Source of the DNA: Cohnella xylanilytica
GTDB lineage: Bacteria; Bacillota; Bacilli; Paenibacillales; Paenibacillaceae
Direction: 5' to 3'
Assembly: GCF_014212175.1 (NCBI RefSeq)
Contig: NZ_JACJVR010000052.1
Coordinates: 62,001 to 126,000 of the forward strand
DNA length: 64,000 nucleotides
Both the position numbers and the translations under genes were made by a program. Below, piece after piece: positions 35,752-44,393 of the stretch (its first letter is position 1; the number at the start of each line of letters is the position of its first letter). The notes below the pieces were generated by a model, which was not told where the DNA came from, made no database searches, and saw only the letters and a program-made list of their open reading frames with translations.

Positions 35752-37034
35752 CGCTCGCTCTCCCCCTCTCCCGCCGCGGCTTCCTTCCGCCAAGCGGTTA
35801 TGATATAGACCGGGTTCAGTCCTTCGAACCGGGTCATGTCCAGAATCGGCTTGCTCCGCGATACTTGGACGAGCTCGATCCGAACTTCGTAAGCTTCCTC
35901 TTCGAACGCCTTCTTCGCTTCATACAAGTTCTCGACCGTGACCGCGTTCAGCACGATCCGGCCGCCCGGCCGAAGACGAGCGCAGAGAATGCGGATCAGC
36001 TCTCGCAGCTCCCCTCCCGTGCCTCCGACGAATACGGCGTCCGGATCGGGCCAATCGCCGAGCCCTTCCGGCGCCTTGCCGCGAACGGCCGTCAGGTCGA
36101 CCCGGAACTTCGCCGCGTTCTCCAGGCAGTTCGCGAGGTCCGCCTCGTTTTTCTCGATGGCGAATACTTGTCCGAGGCGGGCGATCCGGCCGCATTCGAT
36201 CGCGACGGAGCCGGTGCACGTTCCGATGTCCCAGACGACGCTGTCCTCGCGCAGGCCCAGGTTCGCGATGCTGAGGACGCGCACCTCCCTCTTCGTGATG
36301 AGGCCCTTGTCCGGCTTGCGCTGCGCGAACGCCTCGTCGTCGATGCCGAGGCCATAACGCGGGCTATCGCCGATCCGGCGCAGGATAACCACGTTCAAGG
36401 GGGAAAAGGCTACGACCGCCGCGGCTTCCTCTCCCGCATCGCTTCCGGCTGCGGCTGCGGCACCGGCCGCCGCCAGCTCATGAAGCTCGTACCAGCCGGT
36501 CCTCTCCTCGGCCCCGCCCAAATTCTCGGCGACGAACATCCGGTACTCGGTCATGCCGAACGACAGCAAATATCGCGCGATCGCCGGCGGGTCGTTCGCC
36601 GCGTCGGTCAGCAGCGCGATTTTGTCGCGGCCGTCGATCCGCTGCGCGAGTCCCTTCAGGCTGCGCCCGTGCACGCTGGCCAGGTACGCTTCCTGCCAGC
36701 TCTCACCCATTCTCGCGAACGCCAGCTGGATGGAGCTTGGCGCCGGATACACCTCGGCGTCCAGCTTCTTCGCCGCATACGCGCCGATCCCGTAGAACAG
36801 CGGATCGCCCGAAGCGAGCAGGACGACGCTTCTCGTCTCGCGCGCCAGCTCGGCGATCCGCTCGGTTATTCCGCTCCGGATGACGCGCTTCTCTCCCTCG
36901 TAATCCGGAAAAAAAGCCAGGTGCCGCTCTCCTCCGGCCAGCACCTCGCTCGAATCGATCCATTCGCGGTAGAGCGGAGGCAGCCCTGCCGCTCCGTCGT
37001 CTCCGATTCCGATGATTTTCACCTTTGGCTTCAA
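35748..37034 (-). CDS. cbiET: Fused cobalt-precorrin-7 C5- and cobalt-precorrin-6B C15-methyltransferase/decarboxylase
   Basis: A 428-residue bifunctional enzyme. The N-terminal CbiE part (about 1-205; [37 protein letters not shown]) methylates C-5. The C-terminal CbiT part (about 235-428; [34 protein letters not shown]) methylates C-15 and decarboxylates the C-12 acetate. An Ala-rich linker (about 190-210) joins them. The start is a TTG at 37032-37034 overlapping the cbiD stop (TTGA) behind GGAGGAAGGGG. The long upstream frame continues antisense-like inside cbiD and is not real. Confidence 0.94.
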   Translation of the reverse strand: MKPKVKIIGIGDDGAAGLPPLYREWIDSSEVLAGGERHLAFFPDYEGEKRVIRSGITERIAELARETRSVVLLASGDPLFYGIGAYAAKKLDAEVYPAPSSIQLAFARMGESWQEAYLASVHGRSLKGLAQRIDGRDKIALLTDAANDPPAIARYLLSFGMTEYRMFVAENLGGAEERTGWYELHELAAAGAAAAAGSDAGEEAAAVVAFSPLNVVILRRIGDSPRYGLGIDDEAFAQRKPDKGLITKREVRVLSIANLGLREDSVVWDIGTCTGSVAIECGRIARLGQVFAIEKNEADLANCLENAAKFRVDLTAVRGKAPEGLGDWPDPDAVFVGGTGGELRELIRILCARLRPGGRIVLNAVTVENLYEAKKAFEEEAYEVRIELVQVSRSKPILDMTRFEGLNPVYIITAWRKEAAAGEGESER

Positions 37035-38167
37035 CTCGTCGCCCCTTCCTCCCCATTCGCTAGCCAACGACCGAGCAGCTCCGCCTTCATCGAGACGATA
37101 ACCGTCTCGGTCTCGACCCCGCCTTGCATCTGCTTCAAGCTCTCTTGGCAGACGAGCTCGCACAGCCGCGCGAAAAAAGCCCCGTTCCCGAGAGAGGCCA
37201 TCATATCCCCGACTTGCGAAGCCGTATTCGCCTCCAGGATGGAGCGAACCGTCTCCGCCTCCGCGCCGGACTCCTCCGCCACCTTCGCCAGAAATTCGAA
37301 GTTGACGCCCGCGCTCTTCGAATGAACCATCATGACGCCTTCGGCCACCTTCGAGAACTTGCCCATCATGCCGACGAGGGTGACCTTGCGGACGCCCTGC
37401 CGCTTGCACTGGGTCAAGGCGAACCCGACGAAGTCGCCCATCTCGACGAACGCTTCCTCCGGAAGCTTGGGATACAGCTCCATTCCGAACTTCTCCGTCC
37501 TTCCGCCCGTGGACAGGACGATATGGTCGCAGCCGCCGGCGCGGGCGACCCGGATCGCCTGGGCGACGCTCGCCTTGTAGGCGGCGGTCGAGAACGGAAC
37601 GACCGTGCCGCGGGTGCCGAGAATCGAGATGCCGCCTACGATGCCGAGGCGTCCGTTCAGCGTCTTCTTCGCGATCTCCTCGCCATCCGGCACGGAGATG
37701 ACGACCTTCACGCTCCTCTCCGCCAGCTCGAAGCCGTCCAGCACGTCCCGGACCGCCTCGCGGATCATCTTGCGCGGGACCGGGTTGATCGCCGCTTCGC
37801 CGACGGCGACCGGCAGCCCGGGCTTCGTCACCCGGCCGACGCCGGCTCCGCCGTCCAGCTCGATCCGCCCGGGTTCGCCGCCCTCCTCGAGCCAAGCGAC
37901 CGTCGCCACGATCAGAGCCCCGTGCGTCGCGTCGGGATCGTCCCCGCCGTCCTTGACGATGGCGGCGACGGCCCTGTCTTCCGCGCATTCGCAGCTGTGC
38001 AGCGCGAACGTCACGTCCTCCCCGATCGGCAGGCGGATCCGGGATTCAAGCTGCGGCCGCTGCGCGATAAGCGCCGTCAGCGCCGCCTTGGCCGCCGCCG
38101 CCGCGCAGGAGCCCGTCGTGTACCCGCGGCGAAGCGGCTTCTCGGGTTGCTGCTCCTTCAGGCCCAT
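37031..38167 (-). CDS. cbiD: Cobalt-precorrin-5B (C1)-methyltransferase
   Basis: CbiD methylates C-1 of cobalt-precorrin-5B in the anaerobic pathway. The 378 residues carry the family signatures [68 protein letters not shown] and [13 protein letters not shown]. Together with cbiG and cbiX it fixes the early-cobalt-insertion route. It lies 21 bp after cbiC and overlaps cbiET. Confidence 0.96.
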   Translation of the reverse strand: MGLKEQQPEKPLRRGYTTGSCAAAAAKAALTALIAQRPQLESRIRLPIGEDVTFALHSCECAEDRAVAAIVKDGGDDPDATHGALIVATVAWLEEGGEPGRIELDGGAGVGRVTKPGLPVAVGEAAINPVPRKMIREAVRDVLDGFELAERSVKVVISVPDGEEIAKKTLNGRLGIVGGISILGTRGTVVPFSTAAYKASVAQAIRVARAGGCDHIVLSTGGRTEKFGMELYPKLPEEAFVEMGDFVGFALTQCKRQGVRKVTLVGMMGKFSKVAEGVMMVHSKSAGVNFEFLAKVAEESGAEAETVRSILEANTASQVGDMMASLGNGAFFARLCELVCQESLKQMQGGVETETVIVSMKAELLGRWLANGEEGATS

Positions 38168-38188
38168 CGGGCCGCCCCCCTTCTCCTT

Positions 38189-38833
38189 CTACCGGTCCGC
38201 CAGAAGGCTGATCGCGTTCACGGCGGCGACGGCGACGGGGCTGCCCCCTTTGCGCCCGACGTTCGTGATGAACGGGATGTCGAGCTTCGCCAGCTCTTCC
38301 TTCGATTCCGCCGCCGACACGAAGCCGACCGGCACGCCGATGACGAGCCCGGGCTTCGCCGCGCCTTCCTTGACGAGCCGGATCAGCTCCAGCAGCGCCG
38401 TCGGCGCGTTGCCGATCGCGAAAATGCCGCCTTCCGCCTCCTTGACGGCTTTACGGATCGAGACGATGGCGCGGGTCGTGTCGAGCCGCTTCGCCTCCGC
38501 CATGACGTCGGGGTCCGAGATGTACACCCGCACGTCCCCGCCGAACTTCTCGATGCGCGGCTTGCTGATGCCGACTTGGACCATCTGCACGTCCGCGACG
38601 ACGATTTTACCGCTGCGCACCGCTTCGATGCCCGCCCGGATCGCATCCTTGTGGAAAACGAGGCTGCGCCCCAGCTCGAAGTCGGCGGACGCGTGGATGA
38701 CGCGCTGCACGACCGGGTACTGCTCCTCGGTGAACGAGTGCGGCCCCAGCTCCTCCGTAATCATCTCGAAGCTGCGGGCTTCGATCTCCTGCGGCTGCAC
38801 CGTCAGCGGCTTGAATTCGGTATGGAACTCCAT
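38189..38833 (-). CDS. cbiC: Cobalt-precorrin-8 methylmutase
   Basis: CbiC moves a methyl group from C-11 to C-12 of cobalt-precorrin-8 to give cobyrinate. The 214 residues contain VVQRVIHASADFELGRSLVFHKDAI with the active-site histidine, VADVQMVQVGISKPRI, AIGNAPTALLELIRLVKEG and GVPVGFVSAAESKEEL. It is 3 bp after cbiJ and 21 bp before cbiD in the operon. Confidence 0.96.
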   Translation of the reverse strand: MEFHTEFKPLTVQPQEIEARSFEMITEELGPHSFTEEQYPVVQRVIHASADFELGRSLVFHKDAIRAGIEAVRSGKIVVADVQMVQVGISKPRIEKFGGDVRVYISDPDVMAEAKRLDTTRAIVSIRKAVKEAEGGIFAIGNAPTALLELIRLVKEGAAKPGLVIGVPVGFVSAAESKEELAKLDIPFITNVGRKGGSPVAVAAVNAISLLADR

Positions 38834-38836
38834 CGT

Positions 38837-39613
38837 TTACCCTTCTCCTCTCGTGTGGCGCCGCAGCTCCGCGAGCACCCCTTCGGCGTCTTCGTGCACG
38901 GAGCCGTATTCGATCTGCGGCCGGCCGATGACGATGCACTCGATGCCGAGCTCCAGCGCCGCCTCGAGCTTCTCGTCGACGGCGCCGACCTTGCCGCTCT
39001 CCTTCGTGATCATGAGGGTGACGCCGTAATGCCGGTACAGGGCGGCGTTCAGCTCCTTGGAGAACGGCCCCTGCATGGCGACGATGTTCTTCTGCTCGAT
39101 GCCGAGCTCCTCGCACTTCTCCATGTTGTCCTTGCGGGGCAGCATGCGGGCGATCAGCGTCGTATCGGGAAGACCGAGCAGGCGTTCGGCGAAAATACGC
39201 AATGTCTTGCTGCCCGTCGTCAGCATGACGACGCCCCGGCGCTCGGCGGCGAGCTCCGCCGCCCGCTCGTAATCGTCCGCCCAGACGAGGCCCGGGCGGT
39301 CGGAGAACGTCTGCCGCTCGCGCTCGAAGCGCACGTACGGCAGTCCGGTCCGCTTCGCCGCCGCCATCGCGTTGCGCGACGCCTCTTCCGCGAACGGGTG
39401 CGTCGCGTCGACGACGGCCGTCGCGCCGATCTCGGCGGCGAGCTCCGCGAGCTGCTCCGCGGTCAGCCGCCCGACGCGGGCGGCGAGGCCCGCTTCCGCC
39501 AGCGACTGCGCGGCGCTGTCGGTCACGACCGTGGCCAGCACCGGGTACCCTTCGGCCCGGAGCCGGACGGCCAGCTCCCGCGCGTCGCTCGTTCCGGCCA
39601 GCACGAGAATCAT
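38837..39613 (-). CDS. cbiJ: Cobalt-precorrin-6A reductase
   Basis: CbiJ reduces cobalt-precorrin-6A to 6B with a nicotinamide cofactor. The 258 residues start MILVLAGTSDARELAVRLRAEGY and contain VVDATHPFAEEASRNAMAAAKRTGLPYVRFER and VVMLTTGSKTL, typical of CobK/CbiJ. A late ITKESGKVGAVDEKLEAALELG block is also conserved. The start overlaps the cbiX stop by 4 nt (ATGA). Confidence 0.96.
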   Translation of the reverse strand: MILVLAGTSDARELAVRLRAEGYPVLATVVTDSAAQSLAEAGLAARVGRLTAEQLAELAAEIGATAVVDATHPFAEEASRNAMAAAKRTGLPYVRFERERQTFSDRPGLVWADDYERAAELAAERRGVVMLTTGSKTLRIFAERLLGLPDTTLIARMLPRKDNMEKCEELGIEQKNIVAMQGPFSKELNAALYRHYGVTLMITKESGKVGAVDEKLEAALELGIECIVIGRPQIEYGSVHEDAEGVLAELRRHTRGEG

Positions 39614-40653
39614 GGGCGTTCGCCTCCCGGCGCGCGCGTCGCCGCCAGCTTCCCGGCTTCGCCGCTTGCCCGCTCTCCCGCGTGATCGTGATGATGTTCG
39701 TGATCGTGATGATGCTCATGATCGTGATGGTGTTCATGATCGTGATGGTGTTCATGATCGTGATGATGCTCATGATCGTGATGATGGTGATCGTGGTCAT
39801 GGTGGTGATGATCATGGTCGTGGTGATGGTGGTGATGGTGGTCCATATCCTTCATCGCCGCCAGGCGGAACTGGCACATGTCGCAGTTCATCTTCACCTC
39901 GTCCGCCAGCGCCTCCTCCGCGCGCTCGACGAGAATGTCCTTCAGCTTCGGATGGAAGCCGAAGTATTCGGCCATCGCGAATTCGACGCCTTCATAGGCC
40001 GCCCGGTAGTCTTCGACCATCTTCTCCATGCGCTGAATGAGAATCCCCGTGAAAAGAAAATAAGGCACGACGACGACCTTGCGGGCGCCGAGCCGGACGC
40101 ACCGGTCCACCCCTTCGTCGAGGAGCGGCGCGGTCACCCCGATGAATGCCGTCTCGACGAATTTGACCTTCAGCTTCTCCCAGAACAGGCGGGAGATCTT
40201 GAACAGGTCGCTGTTCGCGTCCGGATCGCTGCTGCCGCGGCCGACGACCAGGAGCGCCGTGTCCTCGGCGGTCTCCGACGCCGCGATTCCCGTCTCCCGC
40301 ACGCGCTCCAGCAAAATCTCGAGCACCAGCTCATGAACGCCGATCGGCCTCCCGTAGGTGAATCGAACGCCGGGATAACGCTCCTTCGCTTCGTCGATCG
40401 CGGCGGGAATGTGAATCTTCGCGTGCCCCGCCGCGAACAGAATGATCGGGATGACGGCCACGTGCCGCGCGCCTCCCTTGACGCATCGTTCGATCCCGTC
40501 CGCTATCGTCGGCCGCTCGAACTCCAGATAGCATGTCTCGACGGCGACGTCCTTCAGCCGCTCCGCCAACGACGCGACGAATTGCCGCACCTCTTCGTTC
40601 CCCTCCGGATCACGGCTCCCGTGTCCGACGAACAATACCGCGTTTTCCGCCAC
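39610..40653 (-). CDS. cbiX: Sirohydrochlorin cobaltochelatase with His-rich tail
   Basis: CbiX inserts cobalt into sirohydrochlorin, the first committed B12 step. It is the long form with two CbiX repeats: VLFVGHGSRDPEGNEEVRQF with GHAKIHIPAAIDEAKERYPG, then LLVVGRGSSDPDANSDLFKISRL with PYFLFTGILIQRM. After CDMCQF a tail of more than 50 residues is His/Asp/Glu repeats, likely a cobalt or nickel store or sensor. The GTG start at 40651-40653 has GAGAGG 5 nt upstream; ATG at 40674 or GTG at 40698 are alternatives. A repeat array precedes the gene. Confidence 0.93.
   Translation of the reverse strand: MAENAVLFVGHGSRDPEGNEEVRQFVASLAERLKDVAVETCYLEFERPTIADGIERCVKGGARHVAVIPIILFAAGHAKIHIPAAIDEAKERYPGVRFTYGRPIGVHELVLEILLERVRETGIAASETAEDTALLVVGRGSSDPDANSDLFKISRLFWEKLKVKFVETAFIGVTAPLLDEGVDRCVRLGARKVVVVPYFLFTGILIQRMEKMVEDYRAAYEGVEFAMAEYFGFHPKLKDILVERAEEALADEVKMNCDMCQFRLAAMKDMDHHHHHHHDHDHHHHDHDHHHHDHEHHHDHEHHHDHEHHHDHEHHHDHEHHHDHAGERASGEAGKLAATRAPGGERP
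39689..39845 (-). repeat. In-frame repeat encoding the CbiX His-rich tail
   Basis: Units of 15-18 bp built from CATGATCGTGATGATG-like blocks encode HHDHEHH repeats. Near-identical adjacent units suggest recent slippage and variable length between strains. Confidence 0.88.
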
Positions 40654-40689
40654 TTCGTCCTCTCCCTTCCCCATATCCAACAAGCCACC

Positions 40690-41046
40690 GTCGCTCACGC
40701 GCCTCTGTAACCGCCATTTTGGCGATTACATACGGCCAAATACGCTCACGCGCCTCTGTAACCGCCATTTCGGCGGTTACAGACAGCCAAACACGCTCGC
40801 GCACCTCCGTAACCTCCATTTCGGCGGTTACAGACAGCCAAACACGCTCGCGCACCTCCGTAACCTCCATTTTGGCGGTTACAGACAGCCAAACACGCTC
40901 GCGCACCTCCGTAACCTCCATTTTGGCGGTTACAGACAGCCAAACACGCTCACGCGCCGCTGCAACCGCCATTTTGGCGGTTACAGACAGCCAAACCCGC
41001 TCGCGTGCCGCTGCAACCGCCATTTTGGCGGTTACAGACGGCCAGC
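40690..41046. repeat. Seven-copy 51-bp minisatellite with a hairpin in each unit
   Basis: The GGCGGTTACA anchor recurs at 40721, 40772, 40823, 40874, 40925, 40976 and 41027, exactly 51 bp apart. Most units contain a palindrome, e.g. CTGTAACCGCC with GGCGGTTACAG around ATTTC, an 11-bp stem. The array lies between cbiH and cbiX in the same transcript. The 17-codon period leaves frames open on both strands, but no ribosome site or start supports a protein. The repeats are contiguous with no unique spacers, so this is not a CRISPR array. Confidence 0.93.
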
Positions 41047-41074
41047 CGGCGCGAGCTTGCGGCCCGCGCCCGAC

Positions 41075-43006
41075 TCAATCGCCGCAGGCCGCCGCTTCGA
41101 TCTCGATCTTGGCGGGTTCGCGGTACGCGTAGCCTTCGATCGTCCCGACCCGCTTGAAAAACTTATGGAACCGCTCGTTCGGATGCCCTTCCCTCTGGTA
41201 ACGCAGCACGATCCGCTCGACGAGCCCCGCAATCTCTTCCGGGGGGACCCCCTCCGCGACCGGGATGCCGGCGTGGGCGTTTCTCCCTACCGTTTTCGCG
41301 CCGAGGAACAGATCGAACTTGCCCCTTCGGTAGACGAGACCGATGTCCTCCTTGACCGCGCCGTAGCAGGCCATCCCGCAGCCGTTGAAGCCGATCTTGA
41401 GCTCCTTGGGCATCGCCAGGTTGCCGACCCGCGCATGGATCTCCTCCGCGTACGGAATCGACTCCGCCTTCTCCAGGTTGCAGAAGTCGCAAGCCTTCAC
41501 CTGCGCGACGTCGCCGATCGGCGACAGCAGGAAGCCTTCCTCGGCCAGCTTCCGGGCGATCGCCTCCGGCTCGTCCGCGCGGATACGGACGATCAGCTGA
41601 TGGTGGGGCGTGTATTCGATCTCGCCCCTCTCGCCGACGAGCTCCCCGAGCGCCGCCATCTGGCGCGCCGTGAACTTCTTGTTCGCAACGCCGGGACTGA
41701 CCGCGAACTCCAGAATCGCCTCTTGCCGGAACGCGGGCCTCGGCGCCGCCGGAGCATCGGCGACGGCCTGCCCGACGAACGCCTGTCCCGCCGGGACCGG
41801 GCCGGCTGCGGCTTGTCCGATCGACCCTTGCCCGACGGTTCCCTGCATGTTCGCACCCAGCCCGACGCTTCTCTCCATGATCGCGCCCTGCCCGACGCTT
41901 CCCTGCACGATCGCACCCAACCCGACGTTCCCCTGCGCGACCGCGCCCAACCCGGCGGTCCCCTGCGCGACCGCGACCGCTCCTTCCCGAGACGCCCTTC
42001 CGTCGACGAGCGCCAGCGCCTCCATCGCGAGCGAGTGCGGCGTGTCGTCCTCGCTCGCGTCTCGTTCTCCCGCTCTTGCGCTTGTCGAAGCGCGCGCTCG
42101 CGCCATCCAGGCGTCGCCTTCGCCAACGCCGCGGCCTCCCGTACCTGGCGGCGCATCGACAGGCGCCATTGCCTCCATCGACCAAGGCTCCGCCTCCGTC
42201 CGGAGCCTCTCGTGCGGACGAAGCCGCTGCACGTCGCTGTCCAGCGTATACTTGCGCTGATAGCCGCGCGGCGTAATCATCAGCCCGTCGTACACGGTCG
42301 TCGACGAGTTGCCGATAATGACGGTCGTCAGCATCCCGATGTCGTACCCGAGCATGTCCGCGAGCGTCGTCACGACGACGGTCTCCCGGTCCCGGTACGC
42401 GCTCTTCACGATGCCGACCGGCGTGTCCGGCGAGCGATGCTCGAGCAGGATGCGCCGCGTCTCGACGATCTGGCGCGTCCGCCTGCCGCTGCGCGGATTG
42501 TACAGCGCGATGACGAAGTCCGCCTTGGCCGCGGCCTCCACCCGCCGGACGATCGTCTCCCACGGCGTCAGATGGTCGCTCAGGCTGATCGTGCAGGCGT
42601 CGTGCATGACGGGCGCGCCGAGCAGGGAGGCGACCGATTGAATCGCCGAGATGCCTGGAACGACCTCGACCTCCACGCCTGCCTCGCGGGTCCATCCCTT
42701 CCCCATCAGCACCTCGTACACCAGGCCGGCCATGCCGTACACCCCCGCGTCTCCGCTGGAGATGACGGCCACCCTTTTCCCCGACTCCGCTTGACGCACC
42801 GCTTCCCGAGCCCGGCTCACCTCCTCCGTCATCCCCGTCCGCACGATCTCGTGCCGCGGGGTCAGCAGGTCGCGGATCAGGTCGACGTACGTGTTGTAGC
42901 CGATAACAACCTCGCTCTCCGCGATCGCGTCCCGGGCCCGCTTCGTCAGATGCTCGTGGCTTCCCGGGCCGAAGCCGACGATGAGCAGCTTCCCTCTCTC
43001 TCCCAT
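41075..43006 (-). CDS. cbiH: Cobalt-factor III C17-methyltransferase with C-terminal Fe-S (sulfite/nitrite reductase-like) domain
   Basis: CbiH methylates C-17 and contracts the ring. The 643-residue protein is the long CbiH60-type form known from Bacillus megaterium. Residues 1-245 are the methyltransferase (LLIVGFGPGSHEHLTKRA, VIGYNTYVDLI, ISSGDAGVYGMAGL, ALYNPRSGRR). Residues about 435-643 resemble a nitrite/sulfite reductase half domain with Cys506, Cys509, Cys543 and Cys547 for an Fe-S cluster. Between them lies a low-complexity linker with 10-residue repeats. The ATG at 43004-43006 has AGAAGGA 7 nt upstream. It is the first gene after the B12 riboswitch. Confidence 0.93.
   Translation of the reverse strand: MGERGKLLIVGFGPGSHEHLTKRARDAIAESEVVIGYNTYVDLIRDLLTPRHEIVRTGMTEEVSRAREAVRQAESGKRVAVISSGDAGVYGMAGLVYEVLMGKGWTREAGVEVEVVPGISAIQSVASLLGAPVMHDACTISLSDHLTPWETIVRRVEAAAKADFVIALYNPRSGRRTRQIVETRRILLEHRSPDTPVGIVKSAYRDRETVVVTTLADMLGYDIGMLTTVIIGNSSTTVYDGLMITPRGYQRKYTLDSDVQRLRPHERLRTEAEPWSMEAMAPVDAPPGTGGRGVGEGDAWMARARASTSARAGERDASEDDTPHSLAMEALALVDGRASREGAVAVAQGTAGLGAVAQGNVGLGAIVQGSVGQGAIMERSVGLGANMQGTVGQGSIGQAAAGPVPAGQAFVGQAVADAPAAPRPAFRQEAILEFAVSPGVANKKFTARQMAALGELVGERGEIEYTPHHQLIVRIRADEPEAIARKLAEEGFLLSPIGDVAQVKACDFCNLEKAESIPYAEEIHARVGNLAMPKELKIGFNGCGMACYGAVKEDIGLVYRRGKFDLFLGAKTVGRNAHAGIPVAEGVPPEEIAGLVERIVLRYQREGHPNERFHKFFKRVGTIEGYAYREPAKIEIEAAACGD
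41768..41975 (-). repeat. 30-bp in-frame repeat in the cbiH linker
   Basis: About seven 10-codon units (VAQGNVGLGA, IVQGSVGQGA, IMERSVGLGA and similar) separate the two catalytic domains. The repeat is in frame and Gly/Ala/Gln-rich, consistent with a flexible, length-variable tether. Confidence 0.85.
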
Positions 43007-43037
43007 TGCCGTATCCTTCTCCCTTCCGCGAACCAAA

Positions 43038-43080
43038 ATAAAAAAGAGCATCTCCAACATCGAAATGTTAGAAATGCTCG
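43038..43080 (-). terminator. Attenuator terminator between B12 riboswitch and cbiH
   Basis: The minus strand has GAGCATTTCTAACAT, TTCG, ATGTTGGAGATGCTC, then a run of T, ending 32 nt before the cbiH ATG. It is the expression platform through which bound cobalamin would stop transcription. Confidence 0.92.
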
Positions 43081-43164
43081 TAAACGAACGCGCGACGGCA
43101 AACGCGCGACGCCTCATGGAAGACGCCGTACGGCCGTAACGCGGTCCTCGCCCGCTCTCTAACA

Positions 43165-43382
43165 CTCCCTAAATCCGCGTAGGGTAACAGTGCTGTCGAA
43201 CAAGGCAGGTTTCCTGACTTCGCTTCGCCTCCGGCGCCTTCCCGGGAATTGCTCCCAGTGACGTACGTGCCGGGCGGCTAGCCAACCTTCGTTGGCGCGC
43301 TACACAGTGGCGGGTCCGTGTCGGCTTCTCACCGATCTTCCCTTTTAACCGCATCGCGACCGATGCGGCACCTTGATCCCTT
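43165..43382 (-). promoter_or_regulatory. Cobalamin riboswitch
   Basis: On the minus strand the order is GGTGCC, AAAAGGGAAGATCGGTGAGAA, GCCGACACGG, CCGCCACTG, then the B12 box AAGTCAGGAAACCTGCC (43204-43220). This is the full conserved string of the AdoCbl-type riboswitch. It precedes a strong terminator and the cbi operon, so high cobalamin should switch the operon off. Confidence 0.95.
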
Positions 43383-43399
43383 GCTATGAAATTGGTTCC

Positions 43400-43408
43400 A
43401 TTGTAACA
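43400..43408 (-). promoter_or_regulatory. Extended -10 promoter of the cobalamin operon
   Basis: The minus strand has TGTTACAAT (TGnTACAAT) about 20 nt before the riboswitch; the -35 is weak. Confidence 0.55.
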
Positions 43409-43436
43409 CTACTTTTTCGAAGCTGTCCATCTGTCC

Positions 43437-43442
43437 TATAAT
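43437..43442 (+). promoter_or_regulatory. -10 element of the acetyltransferase gene
   Basis: TATAAT on the plus strand, about 70 nt before the ATG. The -35 at the expected distance is poor (TTTTTC). Confidence 0.45.
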
Positions 43443-43514
43443 GGGGAGACATCCGGACGACGGTCCGGCCAGGCAGACTCGAAAACGATTCCTACGAAGA
43501 CAGGGTGATTTCCG

Positions 43515-44075
43515 ATGACCGTAAGACATGCCGTCCCAACCGACTGCGAGCCGGTCGCGAAGCTCGTAGTCCGGGCTATCCGCGACATCGCGGGCCAATT
43601 GACGGGGGAGGAAGACGAAGCGCGGGCGCTCGCCCGGTTGGAAGCTTATTACCGGGAGCCGGGCAACCGGTTCAGCTATGATCGGTATCTGGTGAAAATA
43701 GCGGAAGGACAAGTCGCGGGCATGATCCTGTGCTACCCCGGAAGCGACGCGGAGGCGTTGTACCGGCCCATCGTCGAGCGGCTGCGGGAGATGACCGGCG
43801 ATCCGTGGCTCACGATCGACGACGAGGCGGACGACGGCGAATTTTATATCGACGCGTTCGCGGTTTTTCCGGCCTTCGAGGGGCGGGGCTACGGCCGGGA
43901 GCTGATCGCCGCCGCGGAGGAGTGGGCGGTCGCGAGCGGCATCCGCAAAGTCGCCTTGAACGTCGACGTGGAGAACGACAAGGCGCACGCGATGTACGTG
44001 AAGCTGGGCTTCGAGGAGGACAACCGTATCCGCATCAACGGGCACGCCTTCCGCCACATGACGAAATTTCTTTAA
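43515..44075 (+). CDS. GNAT-family N-acetyltransferase
   Basis: A 186-residue acetyl-CoA-dependent acetyltransferase. The N-terminal MTVRHAVPTDCEPVAKLVVRAIRD strand-helix, the FYIDAFAVFPAFEGRGYGRELIAAAEEW acetyl-CoA loop (about 110-137) and the C-terminal ALNVDVENDKAHAMYVKLGFEED are all GNAT hallmarks. Acidic residues are unusually frequent before the core (TIDDEADDGEF). The substrate is unknown. It is divergent from the cobalamin operon and followed by tRNA-Arg. Confidence 0.9.
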   Translation: MTVRHAVPTDCEPVAKLVVRAIRDIAGQLTGEEDEARALARLEAYYREPGNRFSYDRYLVKIAEGQVAGMILCYPGSDAEALYRPIVERLREMTGDPWLTIDDEADDGEFYIDAFAVFPAFEGRGYGRELIAAAEEWAVASGIRKVALNVDVENDKAHAMYVKLGFEEDNRIRINGHAFRHMTKFL

Positions 44076-44132
44076 GGCGATCGCGGGATTTTGCCAATTT
44101 TGTACTTGAGTCCGCGCCGCAACCTGTGTTAC

Positions 44133-44138
44133 TATAAT
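44133..44138 (+). promoter_or_regulatory. -10 element of tRNA-Arg
   Basis: TATAAT lies 9 nt before the mature tRNA; a TTGAGT is present upstream but at 21 nt spacing. Confidence 0.5.
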
Positions 44139-44146
44139 CAAGCTGT

Positions 44147-44223
44147 GTCCCAGTAGCTCAGCTGGATAGAGCACACGCCTTCTAAGCGTGCGGTCGGGGG
44201 TTCGAATCCCTCCTGGGACGCCA
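44147..44223 (+). tRNA. tRNA-Arg (anticodon TCT)
   Basis: The 77-nt cloverleaf has acceptor arms GTCCCAG and CTGGGAC and an encoded CCA. The D-loop contains CAGCTGGAT and the anticodon stem is CACGC/GCGTG with loop CTTCTAA, giving TCT (44181-44183). The T-arm is GGGGG TTCGAAT CCCTC. Confidence 0.97.
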
Positions 44224-44251
44224 GCTTCCAACCTTATAATAAGGGAACGAG

Positions 44252-44293
44252 CATCCCCGCAAGCCTGAACGAACCAGGCTTGCGGGGATTTTT
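44252..44293 (+). terminator. Rho-independent terminator after tRNA-Arg
   Basis: ATCCCCGCAAGCCTG, a short loop, CAGGCTTGCGGGGAT, then a run of T. Confidence 0.93.
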
Positions 44294-44337
44294 GCGTTCG
44301 CCCGGCTTGAAGAACTTTCTTATTCCGGCCGGGTTCT

Positions 44338-44368
44338 TGCATATAAAGAAATCGTTGGAATCATAATA
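44338..44368 (+). promoter_or_regulatory. Putative sigma-G promoter of the SASP gene
   Basis: TGCATA (44338-44343), 18-nt spacer, CATAATA (44362-44368), close to the forespore sigma-G consensus TGAATA and CATACTA. Confidence 0.6.
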
Positions 44369-44393
44369 CGAGCAACGAGGAGGTGAGCATAAC

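Noticed and set aside
37124..39685. Long plus-strand open frame across cbiD, cbiC and cbiJ (about 850 codons)
   Set aside because: Antisense shadow of three recognised cobalamin genes; Arg/Asp/His-rich composition typical of such shadows.
40610..41023. Open frame of 137 codons through the 51-bp repeats
   Set aside because: The 17-codon period makes several frames open. There is no ribosome site and the start lies within a repeat. It is unlikely to be a gene.
40690..41046. Possible CRISPR array
   Set aside because: The 51-bp units are contiguous, with no unique spacers of constant length between identical repeats and no cas genes nearby. It is a tandem minisatellite.
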